Part shown: piece by piece, positions 1 to 9,694 of the stretch
Layout: each line of letters opens with the position of its first letter
How positions within the stretch are numbered: position 1 is the stretch's first letter
NCBI RefSeq assembly: GCF_001427905.1
Contig: NZ_LMEF01000001.1
Location: forward strand, 248,394-312,393
Direction: 5' to 3'
DNA length: 64,000 nt
Source: Flavobacterium sp. Root420
GTDB taxonomy: Bacteria > Bacteroidota > Bacteroidia > Flavobacteriales > Flavobacteriaceae
The notes under the pieces: generated by a model
The model's input: the letters and a program-made list of their open reading frames with translations, nothing else
Databases searched by the model: none
What the model was told of the DNA's origin: nothing
Position numbers and translations under genes: made by a program

Positions 1-2966
1 CTAAATTGAATGGTATTCTTTTTCTCAGAAGCCGATGAAACTTTAAAATTATAGTCCTGCAATAACTTTAAATCACATCTTCCTCTCCATGGAGATATAG
101 CCCCATAACGTTCTGCATATTGCCCTCTTCTGTCTTTCATATATTTATCCTGAGCAATGAATTTATCAAATGCGTCAGCCTGACCAGCCCCACTAAAGGT
201 CATTTGAGAAATTTCTGCAGTCGTAGGGATATATATTAAATCATTTACAGAAGACCCGTCTCCATTAATATCTCCTCCATACGTATAATTAAAACGTCCT
301 CCCTGAGCATATTCTAAGAAAGTCGAAACTGTTGTTGCCCATTTGTCATTTCCATATTTCCATTTTTTAGAAGCAACCCCAATAAAACGATGATTGTCTC
401 CATATTTAGAATTGGACAATACATCATTATTTACATTTCCAAGTGCCGGATTAAAAGCAAAAGCATCCCCCGTTATTTCTGCCTCGATAGAGTTAACATC
501 TTTTGATTTCAAATAATTATAAGCAACACTGGCATACAAACCATTTTCAAATGTCTTCTGTAATTTAACCGTTGCATTAAAAGCACTTCCTTTATCTGAA
601 TTAGTCATTACATAAGCATTATTTGCCCCTTTATCTGCTGCAGTATAAATTAATCTGTTATCAACACCAGCTAATGTCCCTGTTGGGTCTTTTAATCCCC
701 AATTCTGAACATGTACCGCATTTATATCCTTATTATAAGACAAATCTAATGTTACTATATAATTGCTTTCAAATCTATGATCAAATCCTAAGCTTGTTCT
801 CCAAACCTGTGGCCATTTGTAATCAGGATCCATAATCTGCAAGAAACTATCATCAGCACCACTTACCTGATTTCCTAACCATACAAAAGGGATTCTTCCG
901 GTAAAAACTCCAGAACCTCCTCGGAGTTGTGACGTTGCGTCGCCTTTAACATCCCAATTGAAACCAATTCTTGGTGACCATAATATTCGATCACTTGGTA
1001 AATCTGTAGATACTAGTTTTACTGCCTGACCAGTTTGTGGATCATAATAATCTATACTGTTGTCTCTACCGGCGCCTCCGTTTTCTGTATCTATATATTT
1101 CTGAATCAAATCAGCTGTATTAAAATACAATGGTTTGTCAATTCTTAAACCTAAAGACAATTTAAAATCATCATTTAAGCTAATATCATCCTGCGCATAA
1201 AATGCTAATTGGCCTACATTTAATTCAGCCAATTTCCACCCACCATCAGCTCCAACTTCAAATTGACTTTTTGTGTTAAATGTATCTTGTGCATATTGAA
1301 GATTTTGCGCAATAATACTTGTTGCATAAGGTTTAGCAGCGTCATCTAAAAAATCCTGAGTGGTGAAATAAGGCGTGAAAAAAGTTCCTGCATAACCATT
1401 TGGATTTCCAAAATTGTCGTATCCAGCTAAATTGAAAGAGTTTTTAAATCCAAATTTTTCAAAAGAAGCCCCAAAAGTAAACACATGTTTCCCCACTGTA
1501 TAAGTTAAATTATTAGTAATCTGAATTACTTTTTGATCTAAAGTATTGTTGATGGAAAATGGTTCATGCCCGGCAATAATATAATTAGAACCTGCTCCAT
1601 CCTGAATATTAATTACAGGAGCCGGAACTGAAAATGGCACTCTGTAATCATTAAAGTGAGAATAACCTGCCTGTAATTTATTTGAAATTTTTTCACTGAA
1701 TTTTGAATTAAGCTCCACTAAAAATGAACTTAAATTATTATTTATTTGGTATCCTGAGTTTCTAAATTGCAATATTGAAGCATTTGGACCTCTAAAACCT
1801 AAAGCTGTTGGGTGAGCCGGTTTATCTTTTGATGCATCTAAGAAATTATAAATTACCGCTAATTTATGATTATCATTTATATTCCAGTCTACTTTAATGA
1901 TTCCTTTATTGGAGTTTGATTCATGTATGAAACCCTGATAAGCACCGGTATCATATCCTAAAGTGGCCAATGCATTTGAAACCGCAATTAAATCAGATTC
2001 TAAAACTCGTGATTCATTAATTCCGGTTACACCATCATTATTATTCGCTACGAAGTTTGATCCTAAATCACTTCGTTTATCAATTTCGAAATTTCCAAAA
2101 ATGAATAATTTGTCTTTAATAATTGGGGCACCTAAACTAAAACCTGCCTGAGTTTGCTCCAATGTTGGTACAAATATTTTTTCACCTTTAATTTTACTCC
2201 CAGTTAAATCCTGATTTCTGTAAAATGCATAAGCAGTACCATGAAATTCATTTGTTCCGGATTTTGTAACCGCATTAACAGAAGCCCCTGTAAAACCAGA
2301 TAATGTCACATCATAAGGAGCAGTTGCAACCTGAATTTGTTCGATCGCATCCAGTGAAATAGGCTGAGCACCTGTTTGTCCACCCGGAGTCGCTGCATCT
2401 AATCCAAATGGATTATTAAATACAGCTCCATTTAAAGAGTAATTATTGTACTGATCATTTCTTCCCCCAAAAGAACCGCCACTCGCTGTTGGTTCTAAAC
2501 GGGTAAAGTCTTCAGCCGATCTTGAAATTGTCGGTAAAGATGTTAATTCCCTTCGGCCAATTGTAGTTTCAGCACCTGTTTTTCCACTTTTAAAGACCTT
2601 ATCTTTAGATACAATTTTAACTTCTTCTAATGCCTGACTGGCATCTGCTAAAACTACATCAATATTAAAAGGTTTTCCCAGATCAAGATAGATGTCATTA
2701 TATTCCTGATCCTGAAAGCCCACAAAAGTGACTGTGATTTTGTAAGGGCCTCCAATTCTCATATTCAAAATATTAAACCTTCCGTCTTCATTAGAAACAG
2801 CTGAATATTTACCTCCTGTTGGAGTATGAATTGCTAAAATAGTAGCACCAGGCAATAGTTCATTCGTAGAACTTTTTACAATACCCTTAATACTCGAAGT
2901 CGTCGTTTGCCCTTTAGCCACGGTTAAGGCTAGCAAACATAGCAATAATGCAAAGATTTTTTTCAT
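1..2966 (-). CDS. TonB-dependent receptor, Oar-like, 3' end cut by window edge
   Basis: The frame is open from an ATG at 2966 down to base 1, about 988 codons, with no stop, so the C-terminus lies outside the window. The product begins with a signal peptide (MKKIFALLLCLLALTVAKGQ). A carboxypeptidase-regulatory-like domain (about residues 25-110) and a plug region (about 120-240, with GGRNDQYNNYSLNG and a TKSGTNEFHG stretch) follow. The rest looks like a beta-barrel rich in aromatic strands. This order matches the Oar-like TonB-dependent receptors of Bacteroidota, which import large ligands across the outer membrane. No SusD partner is visible on this side and the ligand is unknown. The short plus-strand reading frames inside this stretch are antisense shadows. 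Confidence 0.85.
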   Translation of the reverse strand, partial: MKKIFALLLCLLALTVAKGQTTTSSIKGIVKSSTNELLPGATILAIHTPTGGKYSAVSNEDGRFNILNMRIGGPYKITVTFVGFQDQEYNDIYLDLGKPFNIDVVLADASQALEEVKIVSKDKVFKSGKTGAETTIGRRELTSLPTISRSAEDFTRLEPTASGGSFGGRNDQYNNYSLNGAVFNNPFGLDAATPGGQTGAQPISLDAIEQIQVATAPYDVTLSGFTGASVNAVTKSGTNEFHGTAYAFYRNQDLTGSKIKGEKIFVPTLEQTQAGFSLGAPIIKDKLFIFGNFEIDKRSDLGSNFVANNNDGVTGINESRVLESDLIAVSNALATLGYDTGAYQGFIHESNSNKGIIKVDWNINDNHKLAVIYNFLDASKDKPAHPTALGFRGPNASILQFRNSGYQINNNLSSFLVELNSKFSEKISNKLQAGYSHFNDYRVPFSVPAPVINIQDGAGSNYIIAGHEPFSINNTLDQKVIQITNNLTYTVGKHVFTFGASFEKFGFKNSFNLAGYDNFGNPNGYAGTFFTPYFTTQDFLDDAAKPYATSIIAQNLQYAQDTFNTKSQFEVGADGGWKLAELNVGQLAFYAQDDISLNDDFKLSLGLRIDKPLYFNTADLIQKYIDTENGGAGRDNSIDYYDPQTGQAVKLVSTDLPSDRILWSPRIGFNWDVKGDATSQLRGGSGVFTGRIPFVWLGNQVSGADDSFLQIMDPDYKWPQVWRTSLGFDHRFESNYIVTLDLSYNKDINAVHVQNWGLKDPTGTLAGVDNRLIYTAADKGANNAYVMTNSDKGSAFNATVKLQKTFENGLYASVAYNYLKSKDVNSIEAEITGDAFAFNPALGNVNNDVLSNSKYGDNHRFIGVASKKWKYGNDKWATTVSTFLEYAQGGRFNYTYGGDINGDGSSVNDLIYIPTTAEISQMTFSGAGQADAFDKFIAQDKYMKDRRGQYAERYGAISPWRGRCDLKLLQDYNFKVSSASEKKNTIQF

Positions 2967-3011
2967 TTTCCTGATTTTGAGTGAGTTATTACTTTCAAAA
3001 TTAGGCAAAAA

Positions 3012-3035
3012 AAAACCACTCCTAAGAGTGGTTTT
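3012..3035 (-). terminator. Rho-independent terminator of the rpsF-rpsR-rplI operon
   Basis: A perfect 10-bp stem AAAACCACTC / GAGTGGTTTT with a CTAA loop lies 32 bases past the rplI stop. A-tract and T-tract flanks on both sides would let it work in both directions and shield the receptor gene's 5' region. Confidence 0.85.
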
Positions 3036-3066
3036 TATATTTTATTAACAAGAAGTTAACAAAATG

Positions 3067-3507
3067 TTATTTTTCAGCGATAATCTCGTATGGTAAATCA
3101 ACGATAACATCTCTGTGTAAACGGATGCTAGCAGAATATTTTCCAGTACGTTTTACGATACCGCTAGTGATGAATTTTCTATCAATAGCGTTACCTGATT
3201 TCTCTAAAGCTTCAGCAATGTCGATGTTTGTGATAGAACCAAAAAGTTTCTCTCCACCAGCTTTTGCAGTAAGTTTAATTTCAAGAGCTTTTAAAGTTTC
3301 AGCTAATGCTTTTGCATCAGCAACAACTTTAGCTTCTTTGTGTGCTCTTTGTTTTAGGTTTTCAGCTAAAACTTTTTTAGCAGAAGGAGTTGCTAATGCA
3401 GCAAAACCTTGAGGAATTAAAAAGTTACGACCGTAACCAGGTTTTACAGATACTACATCATCTTTAAATCCCAGGTTTTGTACGTCTTGTTTTAAAATAA
3501 GTTCCAT
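3067..3507 (-). CDS. rplI: 50S ribosomal protein bL9
   Basis: The 146-residue product matches bL9 in length and sequence. The N-terminal domain opens MELILKQDVQNLG and carries the glycine-rich PGYGRNFLIPQG signature at about residues 22-34. A lysine- and alanine-rich connecting helix and a C-terminal domain (GGEKLFGSIT, DLPYEI) follow. bL9 binds domain V of 23S rRNA near L1 and helps keep the reading frame. It is the last gene of a three-gene ribosomal operon, 66 bases after rpsR and just before a strong terminator. The overlapping plus-strand frame at 3125-3412 is a shadow. Confidence 0.98.
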   Translation of the reverse strand: MELILKQDVQNLGFKDDVVSVKPGYGRNFLIPQGFAALATPSAKKVLAENLKQRAHKEAKVVADAKALAETLKALEIKLTAKAGGEKLFGSITNIDIAEALEKSGNAIDRKFITSGIVKRTGKYSASIRLHRDVIVDLPYEIIAEK

Positions 3508-3573
3508 GTTGTTGTCCTTTATTTGAGAAGTTAGGTTCCATCTTACCGGAAACCAACAACTATTCTTTTAATA

Positions 3574-3870
3574 TTATTTTAATAAATCGGCCACGTATGG
3601 CATTAAAGCTAAGTGACGAGCTCTTTTTACAGCTACAGAAACTTTTCTTTGGTATTTCAATGAAGTTCCAGTTAAACGACGAGGAAGAATTTTTCCTTGC
3701 TCATTAACGAATTTCAATAAGAAATCAGCATCTTTATAATCGATATATTTGATTCCTGATTTTTTGAAACGACAGTACTTTTTAGTTTTGTTAGTTTCAA
3801 TGTTTAAAGGCGTTAAATATCTGATATCTCCGTCTTTTTTTCCTTTTGCAGATTGCTCTATTGTAGACAT
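3574..3870 (-). CDS. rpsR: 30S ribosomal protein bS18
   Basis: The 98-residue product has the bS18 core ([18 protein letters not shown], then [16 protein letters not shown] and [12 protein letters not shown]). bS18 forms a heterodimer with bS6 on the platform of the small subunit. It is longer at the N-terminus than the roughly 75-residue proteobacterial form, as is common in Bacteroidota. It starts 5 bases after rpsF and is certainly co-transcribed with it. Confidence 0.98.
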
Positions 3871-3875
3871 AATAA

Positions 3876-4217
3876 TTAAGCTTTAGTAGATTTTAATTTG
3901 GCTCTTCTTCTTTCAGCCCATGAAATAGCATGTTTATCTAAACTTACAGTTAAGAAACGCATAACTCTTTCGTCACGTCTAAATTCAGTTTCAAAAGCAA
4001 TTAGAATTTCTCCTGCTACTTTGAATTCGAATAAATGGTAAAAACCACTTTTTTTGTTTTGGATTTCGTAAGCCATTTTTTTCAGACCCCAATCCTCTTT
4101 CGATACCATTTCAGCTCCTCTACTAGTAAGAAATTCTTCAAATTTCGTTACTGTTTCCTTCACCTGAACCTCAGATAAAACGGGATTTAAAATGAAAACA
4201 GTTTCATAATGATTCAT
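3876..4217 (-). CDS. rpsF: 30S ribosomal protein bS6
   Basis: The 113-residue product has the ferredoxin-like bS6 fold, opening [16 protein letters not shown], with the conserved [12 protein letters not shown] strand and an [12 protein letters not shown] segment. bS6 partners bS18 in the 30S platform. It is the first gene of the operon, with a short leader of about 25-30 bases after the promoter at 4249-4278. No long structured leader that could bind the S6:S18 dimer fits in this space. Confidence 0.98.
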   Translation of the reverse strand: MNHYETVFILNPVLSEVQVKETVTKFEEFLTSRGAEMVSKEDWGLKKMAYEIQNKKSGFYHLFEFKVAGEILIAFETEFRRDERVMRFLTVSLDKHAISWAERRRAKLKSTKA

Positions 4218-4248
4218 AAATACAATATTTATTTGTTAAAATTGGGTG

Positions 4249-4278
4249 CAAAAGTAACCATTATTTTTATATATACAA
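4249..4278 (-). promoter_or_regulatory. Bacteroidota housekeeping promoter of rpsF operon
   Basis: Read on the minus strand, TTG (4278-4276) is followed by exactly 19 bases and then TACTTTTG (4256-4249). This is an exact match to the -33 TTG / -7 TAnnTTTG consensus of Bacteroidota sigma-A promoters. The start codon is 31 bases downstream of the -7 box. Confidence 0.85.
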
Positions 4279-4395
4279 CACTTTTTTAGCTTTATTCGTT
4301 GTAATGTAAAAAATAAAGTTTAAGTTTAGTTTTTTTCCTAGAAAAATAATACATTTACTACTGCTATCCTGAATTTATTCTAAATTTTAAATGTT

Positions 4396-5094
4396 ATGAA
4401 ACTAAACTGTGTTGTTGTAGATGATAGTTCTATACAGAGGACAATTATTGCAAAATTAGTTAATAATCACCCAGGTTTGCACTTAATCGGGGACTTTTCT
4501 AATGCAATAGAAGCAAAAAGTTGTATCTCTTTAAATAATATCGATCTAATATTCCTTGATATTGAAATGCCTGTTATCAATGGTTTTGACTTCCTTGACG
4601 GATTAAAAACGAAGCCTCAAATTATATTTATTACCTCTAAAGCCGAGTATGCCTTAAAAGCCTTTGACTATGATGCCACTGATTATCTTCAGAAGCCTAT
4701 TGCCGTTGACCGTTTTAATGCTTCTGTAAAAAGAGCAATCGACATGCATCTACTCAAAAAAGAGGTAAAAGAAGAAGAAGGCGAGCATATCTTTATCAAA
4801 AGCAATCTTAAAAAACTTAAAATTTTCACTTCTAAAATTAAATGGATTGAAGCTTTTGGAGATTATGTAAGAGTAGTTACAGAAGACGACAGCAACTTAG
4901 TCCTTTCGACAATGAAATCTTTTGAGAATGATTTATCAAAAGACAAATTTATTCGCGTACACAAATCGTATATTATCAATATTGATAAGGTAGAACGCTT
5001 TAACAGCAAATTTGCCGAAATTGGAATCACAAAAATCCCATTAAGCCGAAACAAAAAAGAAGATTTAGTTAAAGCATTGTCAACATCGTCGTAA
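4396..5094 (+). CDS. LytTR-family response regulator
   Basis: The 232-residue product has an N-terminal receiver domain (about 1-120), with acidic residues at VVDD (9-10), the phospho-acceptor Asp55 in FLDIEMP, a conserved Thr in FITSK and Lys in LQKP. A C-terminal LytTR DNA-binding domain (about 135-230, IKWIEAFGDYVRVVT and IRVHKSYIIN) follows. Such regulators are usually phosphorylated by a LytS-type histidine kinase, but no kinase gene is near, so it is an orphan here. It faces away from rpsF and converges on priA, whose last base lies only two positions beyond its own. An ATG five bases upstream (4391) is out of frame and hits a stop after two codons. Confidence 0.93.
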   Translation: MKLNCVVVDDSSIQRTIIAKLVNNHPGLHLIGDFSNAIEAKSCISLNNIDLIFLDIEMPVINGFDFLDGLKTKPQIIFITSKAEYALKAFDYDATDYLQKPIAVDRFNASVKRAIDMHLLKKEVKEEEGEHIFIKSNLKKLKIFTSKIKWIEAFGDYVRVVTEDDSNLVLSTMKSFENDLSKDKFIRVHKSYIINIDKVERFNSKFAEIGITKIPLSRNKKEDLVKALSTSS

Positions 5095-5095
5095 T

Positions 5096-7546
5096 TTAAT
5101 AAAAATCGACGTTGGCAATCACTTTTATAGCTCTGTATTGAGCGACAGCTTCAAAACTATTCAACATTTTCTGAATAGTTTTTTTTGTGCCTGCTAAATT
5201 CTGGTTCTGCGGAATCTTAATCAAAATAGTTCGGATATATTCATTTCTGATTCTGCTGATCAGTGGCTCTTCCGGACCTAAAACCGGCATATTTAAATTC
5301 TGACTCAAAACCTGATACAGCCACATCGATCCTTCTTTTAACTTATCAAAATCTTTGTGCTTTAACGTTAGCTTTATAATCCTGAAATAAGGCGGGTATT
5401 TATAGATTTGTCGGTCGTATAATTGCTCCTTATACATACCTATATAATTATGTGTCGTAACCTGCTGAATTGTATTGTGATTTGGATTGTAAGTTTGAAT
5501 CACAACTTTTCCTTGTTTTTCTGACCTTCCGGCTCTTCCGGCAACTTGCGTCATCATCTGAAAACTGCGTTCGAAAGCCCTAAAATCAGGATGATGCAAC
5601 ATATTATCAGCATTCATAATTCCGACCAGACTTACGTTATCAAAATCCAATCCTTTAGCCAACATTTGAGTTCCGACTAAAACATCAATTTCCCTGTTTT
5701 TAAAAGTATCGATAATCTTTTCAAAACCAAATTTTCCACGCGTTGTATCCTGATCCATTCTTCCGGTTTTAGCCTTCGGAAATAGAGAAATCAATTCTTG
5801 TTCGATTTGTTCTGTTCCAAAACCTTTTGTAGTCAAATCAATACTTGAACAGCTATGGCAGTGTGTTGGTTTTGCTATTGAATATCCGCAATAATGGCAG
5901 CGTAATTGATTTTTATGTTTATGAAAAGTCAAGCTTACATCGCATTGCTGACAATGTGGTACGTGACCACAAGTGAGACATTCTATTATAGGAGAATATC
6001 CTCTTCTATTTTGGAATAAAATAACCTGTTCGCCCAAAGACAAAGCTTCAGCTATTTCTTCGATTAAAAGATCGCTAAAATGCCCTGTCATTCTTTTTCT
6101 AAAATGCTTATCTTTTAAATCAACCAAAAGAACTTCCGGCATTCGAACATTATTATAGCGTTCCGTAATTGTAACTAAACCAAACTTCTCAATTTGGGTA
6201 TTAAAATAGGTTTCAATACTTGGAGTTGCAGATCCTAAAAGCACTTTGGCATTATGAAAATTAGCCAAAACAATTGCCGAATCCCGGGCGTGATACCTCG
6301 GCGCCGGATCTGTTTGTTTAAAAGTCTGCTCGTGTTCTTCATCAACAATCAATAGTCCGAGGTTATTAAAAGGTAAAAACAAAGCAGACCTCGCTCCTAT
6401 TACAATTTGTGCTTTATCTGAATTTTCCAGCGTTTGTCTCCAAACTTCTACTCTTTCATTATTGCTGTACTTCGAATGAAAGACAGCAACCTTATCCCCG
6501 AAATGAAGTCGTAAACGAGAAACCAATTGTGTTGTCAATGCAATTTCAGGCAACAGATACAAAACCTGTTTTCCTGTTTCTAAATATTCCTCAATTAACT
6601 TAATATATATTTCTGTTTTTCCGCTTGATGTAACACCGTGCAATAAACAAACTTCTTTTTCTACTAAACTATTTTTAATTTCATTAAAAGCCGTTTCTTG
6701 GGCATCGCTTAATACTAATTCTTTTTCTGAAGCTTTCCCATCAAAGGAAACTCTGTCGTGTTGCAAATAATATTCTTCAAAAATCTCTTTTTCGATTAAT
6801 GTTTTTACAATTGTCGAAGTCGAATTTGAAACTTCAATCAATTTCTTAACTGTAATTGGCTTCTTTTCCGAAGCACTAATTTGAAAATAAGCCAAAACAA
6901 TTTCTTTTTGTTTCCTGGCACTTTTCAGTTCTTCTAATAATTCACTTAAACCGTTATCTGATTCATATTTTGAATGCAATTTTACATATCGAATCAATTT
7001 CGGCTTGTAATTCTCTTTTATTTCTTCTTCTAAGACAATGATATCCTTTTCCATTAATTTTTGAAGAACCGGAAGAATATTCTTTTTGTTTAAAATTGAA
7101 ATAATCTCCTGAACTTTAAGAGAACTCTGTTGTTGTAAAGCTTCGTAAACCAGATATTCTTCATCAGAAAGTTCATTTTGATTGACAATAACATCGACTT
7201 TATGCGAGATAATAGTTTCACTTTCCAGCAATAATCCACTCGGAAAAGCACCACGATATACATCACCAATACCACACATATAATAATTCGCAACCCAAAG
7301 CCAGTGTTTAATCTGAATTTCAGTTGCAATAGGTTTTTCGTCTAAGATTTGATGAATTTCTTTCGCATCATATAAAGTCGGCGCATTTTGATGCGTATCG
7401 ATTATTAATGCCGTATAAATTTTGCTTTTACCAAAAGGTACCGCCACCCGCATTCCTTTTTTAATAAAATGGAATTCAGCCTCAGAAACACGATAAGTAA
7501 AGGTTTTAGCTAAGGAAAGTGGTAAAATAACTTCGACAAAAAACAT
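5096..7546 (-). CDS. priA: Primosomal replication-restart helicase PriA
   Basis: The 816-residue product is full length for PriA. It has an N-terminal 3'-DNA-binding domain, a winged-helix region, and a superfamily 2 helicase core with Walker A GVTSSGKT (304-311) and DEEH box (402-405). Eight zinc-binding cysteines sit at 523, 526, 532, 535, 550, 553, 563 and 566. PriA recognises abandoned replication forks and reloads DnaB. It ends a minus-strand cluster (YihY, DUF2147, beta-lactamase, priA) and follows the lactamase after 26 bases, so the two are probably co-transcribed. Confidence 0.97.
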   Translation of the reverse strand: MFFVEVILPLSLAKTFTYRVSEAEFHFIKKGMRVAVPFGKSKIYTALIIDTHQNAPTLYDAKEIHQILDEKPIATEIQIKHWLWVANYYMCGIGDVYRGAFPSGLLLESETIISHKVDVIVNQNELSDEEYLVYEALQQQSSLKVQEIISILNKKNILPVLQKLMEKDIIVLEEEIKENYKPKLIRYVKLHSKYESDNGLSELLEELKSARKQKEIVLAYFQISASEKKPITVKKLIEVSNSTSTIVKTLIEKEIFEEYYLQHDRVSFDGKASEKELVLSDAQETAFNEIKNSLVEKEVCLLHGVTSSGKTEIYIKLIEEYLETGKQVLYLLPEIALTTQLVSRLRLHFGDKVAVFHSKYSNNERVEVWRQTLENSDKAQIVIGARSALFLPFNNLGLLIVDEEHEQTFKQTDPAPRYHARDSAIVLANFHNAKVLLGSATPSIETYFNTQIEKFGLVTITERYNNVRMPEVLLVDLKDKHFRKRMTGHFSDLLIEEIAEALSLGEQVILFQNRRGYSPIIECLTCGHVPHCQQCDVSLTFHKHKNQLRCHYCGYSIAKPTHCHSCSSIDLTTKGFGTEQIEQELISLFPKAKTGRMDQDTTRGKFGFEKIIDTFKNREIDVLVGTQMLAKGLDFDNVSLVGIMNADNMLHHPDFRAFERSFQMMTQVAGRAGRSEKQGKVVIQTYNPNHNTIQQVTTHNYIGMYKEQLYDRQIYKYPPYFRIIKLTLKHKDFDKLKEGSMWLYQVLSQNLNMPVLGPEEPLISRIRNEYIRTILIKIPQNQNLAGTKKTIQKMLNSFEAVAQYRAIKVIANVDFY

Positions 7547-7572
7547 GTGCTTTTTTTATGGGATTGAGAGAA

Positions 7573-8319
7573 TTATTTTTTATTCGAAAGTTTTTCAGCA
7601 TTATATTCCTGAACTAATTTCAAAGTATGTTTTAAAGAGGTCAGGTCTTTCCAATCATCATGACCGGTTATGATGTATTTAGAATTTCTACATTTAGACT
7701 GTACTTTTTTAATCGACTTTTCCCATTCTTTCACATCTGCATCACCCAAATATCCTAAATCTTTTGCATCAGCGCTCTTAATAAAACAACCTCCATAAAG
7801 TACTTTTTCTTTATTAAACCAAACTATAATATTATCCGGCGCATGCCCTTTTCCTGGGTAATATACCTCGAAGGAATGTTGGCCAACTGTAAATGTAGTA
7901 TCATTCGGAATAACAAATTTGGCTCGTTTTTCGTTCTTCTCTTTAAGAATTTGATCCGTTGCTTTTATGGTATAAGTTTTAATTCCTTTTTGTTCGTAAA
8001 AACCCAAACCTCCTGCACGGTCTTCATGAGAATGCGTTGCAAAACACATAATAACATCTTTATTATGCCTTGCTCTAATTGTATCCAGCAAAGGCTGAAA
8101 CTGCGTTTGATCCCAAGGTGCATCAAACAAAACAACACCCTTATTTGTAACAAGATACATGGCATTGGCAGAAATCAAAGTTCCTTTATAATCATGAAAT
8201 GTTTTATAAACATAAAAGTCACCCGTAAGATGACTTATTTGTAATGGCGAATTCTTAGATTGTCCAAAACTATTGGATAGTATTACTAAGAAGAAAATTA
8301 TCGAAGCTAATTTTTGCAT
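7573..8319 (-). CDS. Subclass B1 metallo-beta-lactamase (JOHN/IND/BlaB-like)
   Basis: The 248-residue product starts with a Sec signal peptide (about 1-20). All zinc ligands of a B1 enzyme are present: His96, His98 and Asp100 in HSHEDRAGG, His159 in GHAPDNI, Cys178 in YGGCFIKS and His220 in TGHDDW. The substrate-anchoring Lys is at 181, and the position usually held by Asn233 is Tyr, as in IND/BlaB-type enzymes. These periplasmic enzymes hydrolyse carbapenems and most other beta-lactams. The length equals that I recall for the intrinsic JOHN-1 enzyme of F. johnsoniae, but I cannot assign an allele. It sits inside a tight cluster with YihY, DUF2147 and priA and has no mobile flanks, which indicates a resident chromosomal gene. 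Confidence 0.92.
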   Translation of the reverse strand: MQKLASIIFFLVILSNSFGQSKNSPLQISHLTGDFYVYKTFHDYKGTLISANAMYLVTNKGVVLFDAPWDQTQFQPLLDTIRARHNKDVIMCFATHSHEDRAGGLGFYEQKGIKTYTIKATDQILKEKNEKRAKFVIPNDTTFTVGQHSFEVYYPGKGHAPDNIIVWFNKEKVLYGGCFIKSADAKDLGYLGDADVKEWEKSIKKVQSKCRNSKYIITGHDDWKDLTSLKHTLKLVQEYNAEKLSNKK

Positions 8320-8327
8320 ATTTGTTT

Positions 8328-8756
8328 TTATTTCACTCGTGTCCAGTATTGTGTTCTTCCCATAATAGAAATCCCAACATAGCCACGAAGTTTTAATTTA
8401 TCAGCCGATTCTAGTTCGATATAACATTTGTATTTTTTACCATTTGTAGGATCTAAAATTGTTCCTCCGTTATACTCAGAACCATCTTTTTTAAGTCCGT
8501 TAATGATGACCATACCTAAAATTGGTTTGTTTTTTTCTGCACCTTCACATTTAATGCATACATCCTTTTTATGATCGGCACGAAGTATTTCTACCACTTT
8601 TCCGTATATTTTTCCTGATTTCTCGTAAATCTCTACTACCGATTTTGCTTCTCCAGTTGCGTCATCAATCGTTTTCCATTTGCCAATGACACTTTGCGCC
8701 TGAATGGTGCTGATTGTTAGAAAAAAAACACCAATTGCTAACATCCAATTTTTCAT
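8328..8756 (-). CDS. DUF2147 periplasmic protein
   Basis: The 142-residue product has a signal peptide (MKNWMLAIGVFFLTISTIQAQ), then a single DUF2147 domain: IGKWKTIDDATGEAKSVVEI, a KIYGKVVEI strand, the DVCIKCEG cysteine pair, and C-terminal LRGYVGISIMGRTQYW. The family folds as a small lipocalin-like barrel of unknown function. The gene starts one base before the YihY stop region ends (gap of one base) and ends 8 bases before the beta-lactamase, so it belongs to the same transcript. Confidence 0.9.
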   Translation of the reverse strand: MKNWMLAIGVFFLTISTIQAQSVIGKWKTIDDATGEAKSVVEIYEKSGKIYGKVVEILRADHKKDVCIKCEGAEKNKPILGMVIINGLKKDGSEYNGGTILDPTNGKKYKCYIELESADKLKLRGYVGISIMGRTQYWTRVK

Positions 8757-8757
8757 A

Positions 8758-9681
8758 TTATTTATTTTTTTTTTGTTTTAATTTTCTGATAGAAGCATTC
8801 AATTCGAACCCTAAAAGCAGAATCATACAGTTAATCCAAATGTAGAACATTAGAATTAATAATGTCCCAATTGAACCATAAAGTTCGTTATATTTTGAGA
8901 ATTTTATAACCCAAATCCCAAAAAAGAACGAAGATATAACAATTAAGATTGTTGTAAATACAGATCCAATACTAATAAAAGGCACTTTACTGTACTGTTT
9001 TGTACCATAACGCAATAATATTGAGGCCGTTATCAAAATCATTAAAATAACGAATAAATATCGTCCTAAAATAATGAGGGGAATACGATCGCTCAACACA
9101 TCCTGAATAATTGTTTTTTGAATAAACACCTCAAAAACAACAATGGTAGCAACCGTTACAAATAAAATAATCGTCATTACAAGTGATATTGCCAAAGCCA
9201 CTACATATTGACTAAAGAAGCCACGTTTATCAAAAACATGTTTCGAAGATTCAAAACCACTTAAAATTCCATTAATACCATTTGACATCAAAAAAATAGA
9301 AAGCAAAAACCCCGAAGAAAGTAATCCAGAGTGACTATTATTTAAAATATCACTGATAATTTTACTAATTGCATCGTAAGTATTTGGCGGAACTCCCTGT
9401 TGAACAAACTGAAGAAAATCGTCCTGAAAACCTTCAATTGGAATATAGGGAATCAAATTTAAAATAAATAATGCAAAAGGAAACAATGCCATAAAAAAGC
9501 TAAACGAAATAGCGCTCGCGTGATACGAAAATGCTCCTTCGAGAATTCCCAGCGTATACATTTCGAGTAAATCATATAATGAAAAGCCTTCTAGCCAAGG
9601 CAATTTTATTTTCTTTAAAAGCCGGGCTAACGAACGTACAACGGGTACTTTTTCAATCCGATCTTCTATCTCTTGAGACAT
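8758..9681 (-). CDS. YihY/BrkB-family inner membrane protein
   Basis: The 307-residue product has about six transmembrane helices and the family's conserved AFSYHASAISFSFFMALFPF region after an amphipathic N-terminus. A GLLSSGFLLSIFLMSNGINGILSG segment and a hydrophobic C-terminal half follow. YihY/BrkB proteins were once called ribonuclease BN in error, and their biochemical role is unsettled. It is the first gene of the tight YihY-DUF2147-lactamase-priA series and lies 110 bases after nadC. Confidence 0.9.
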   Translation of the reverse strand: MSQEIEDRIEKVPVVRSLARLLKKIKLPWLEGFSLYDLLEMYTLGILEGAFSYHASAISFSFFMALFPFALFILNLIPYIPIEGFQDDFLQFVQQGVPPNTYDAISKIISDILNNSHSGLLSSGFLLSIFLMSNGINGILSGFESSKHVFDKRGFFSQYVVALAISLVMTIILFVTVATIVVFEVFIQKTIIQDVLSDRIPLIILGRYLFVILMILITASILLRYGTKQYSKVPFISIGSVFTTILIVISSFFFGIWVIKFSKYNELYGSIGTLLILMFYIWINCMILLLGFELNASIRKLKQKKNK

Positions 9682-9694
9682 ATATTTTAGATTT

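Noticed and set aside
4218..4248. S6:S18-binding leader RNA before rpsF
   Set aside because: The leader is only about 25-30 bases and shows no stem.
7843..8244. 133-codon plus-strand reading frame across the beta-lactamase gene
   Set aside because: It is antisense to a well-supported gene, with low-complexity Cys/Asn/Phe composition and no family resemblance.
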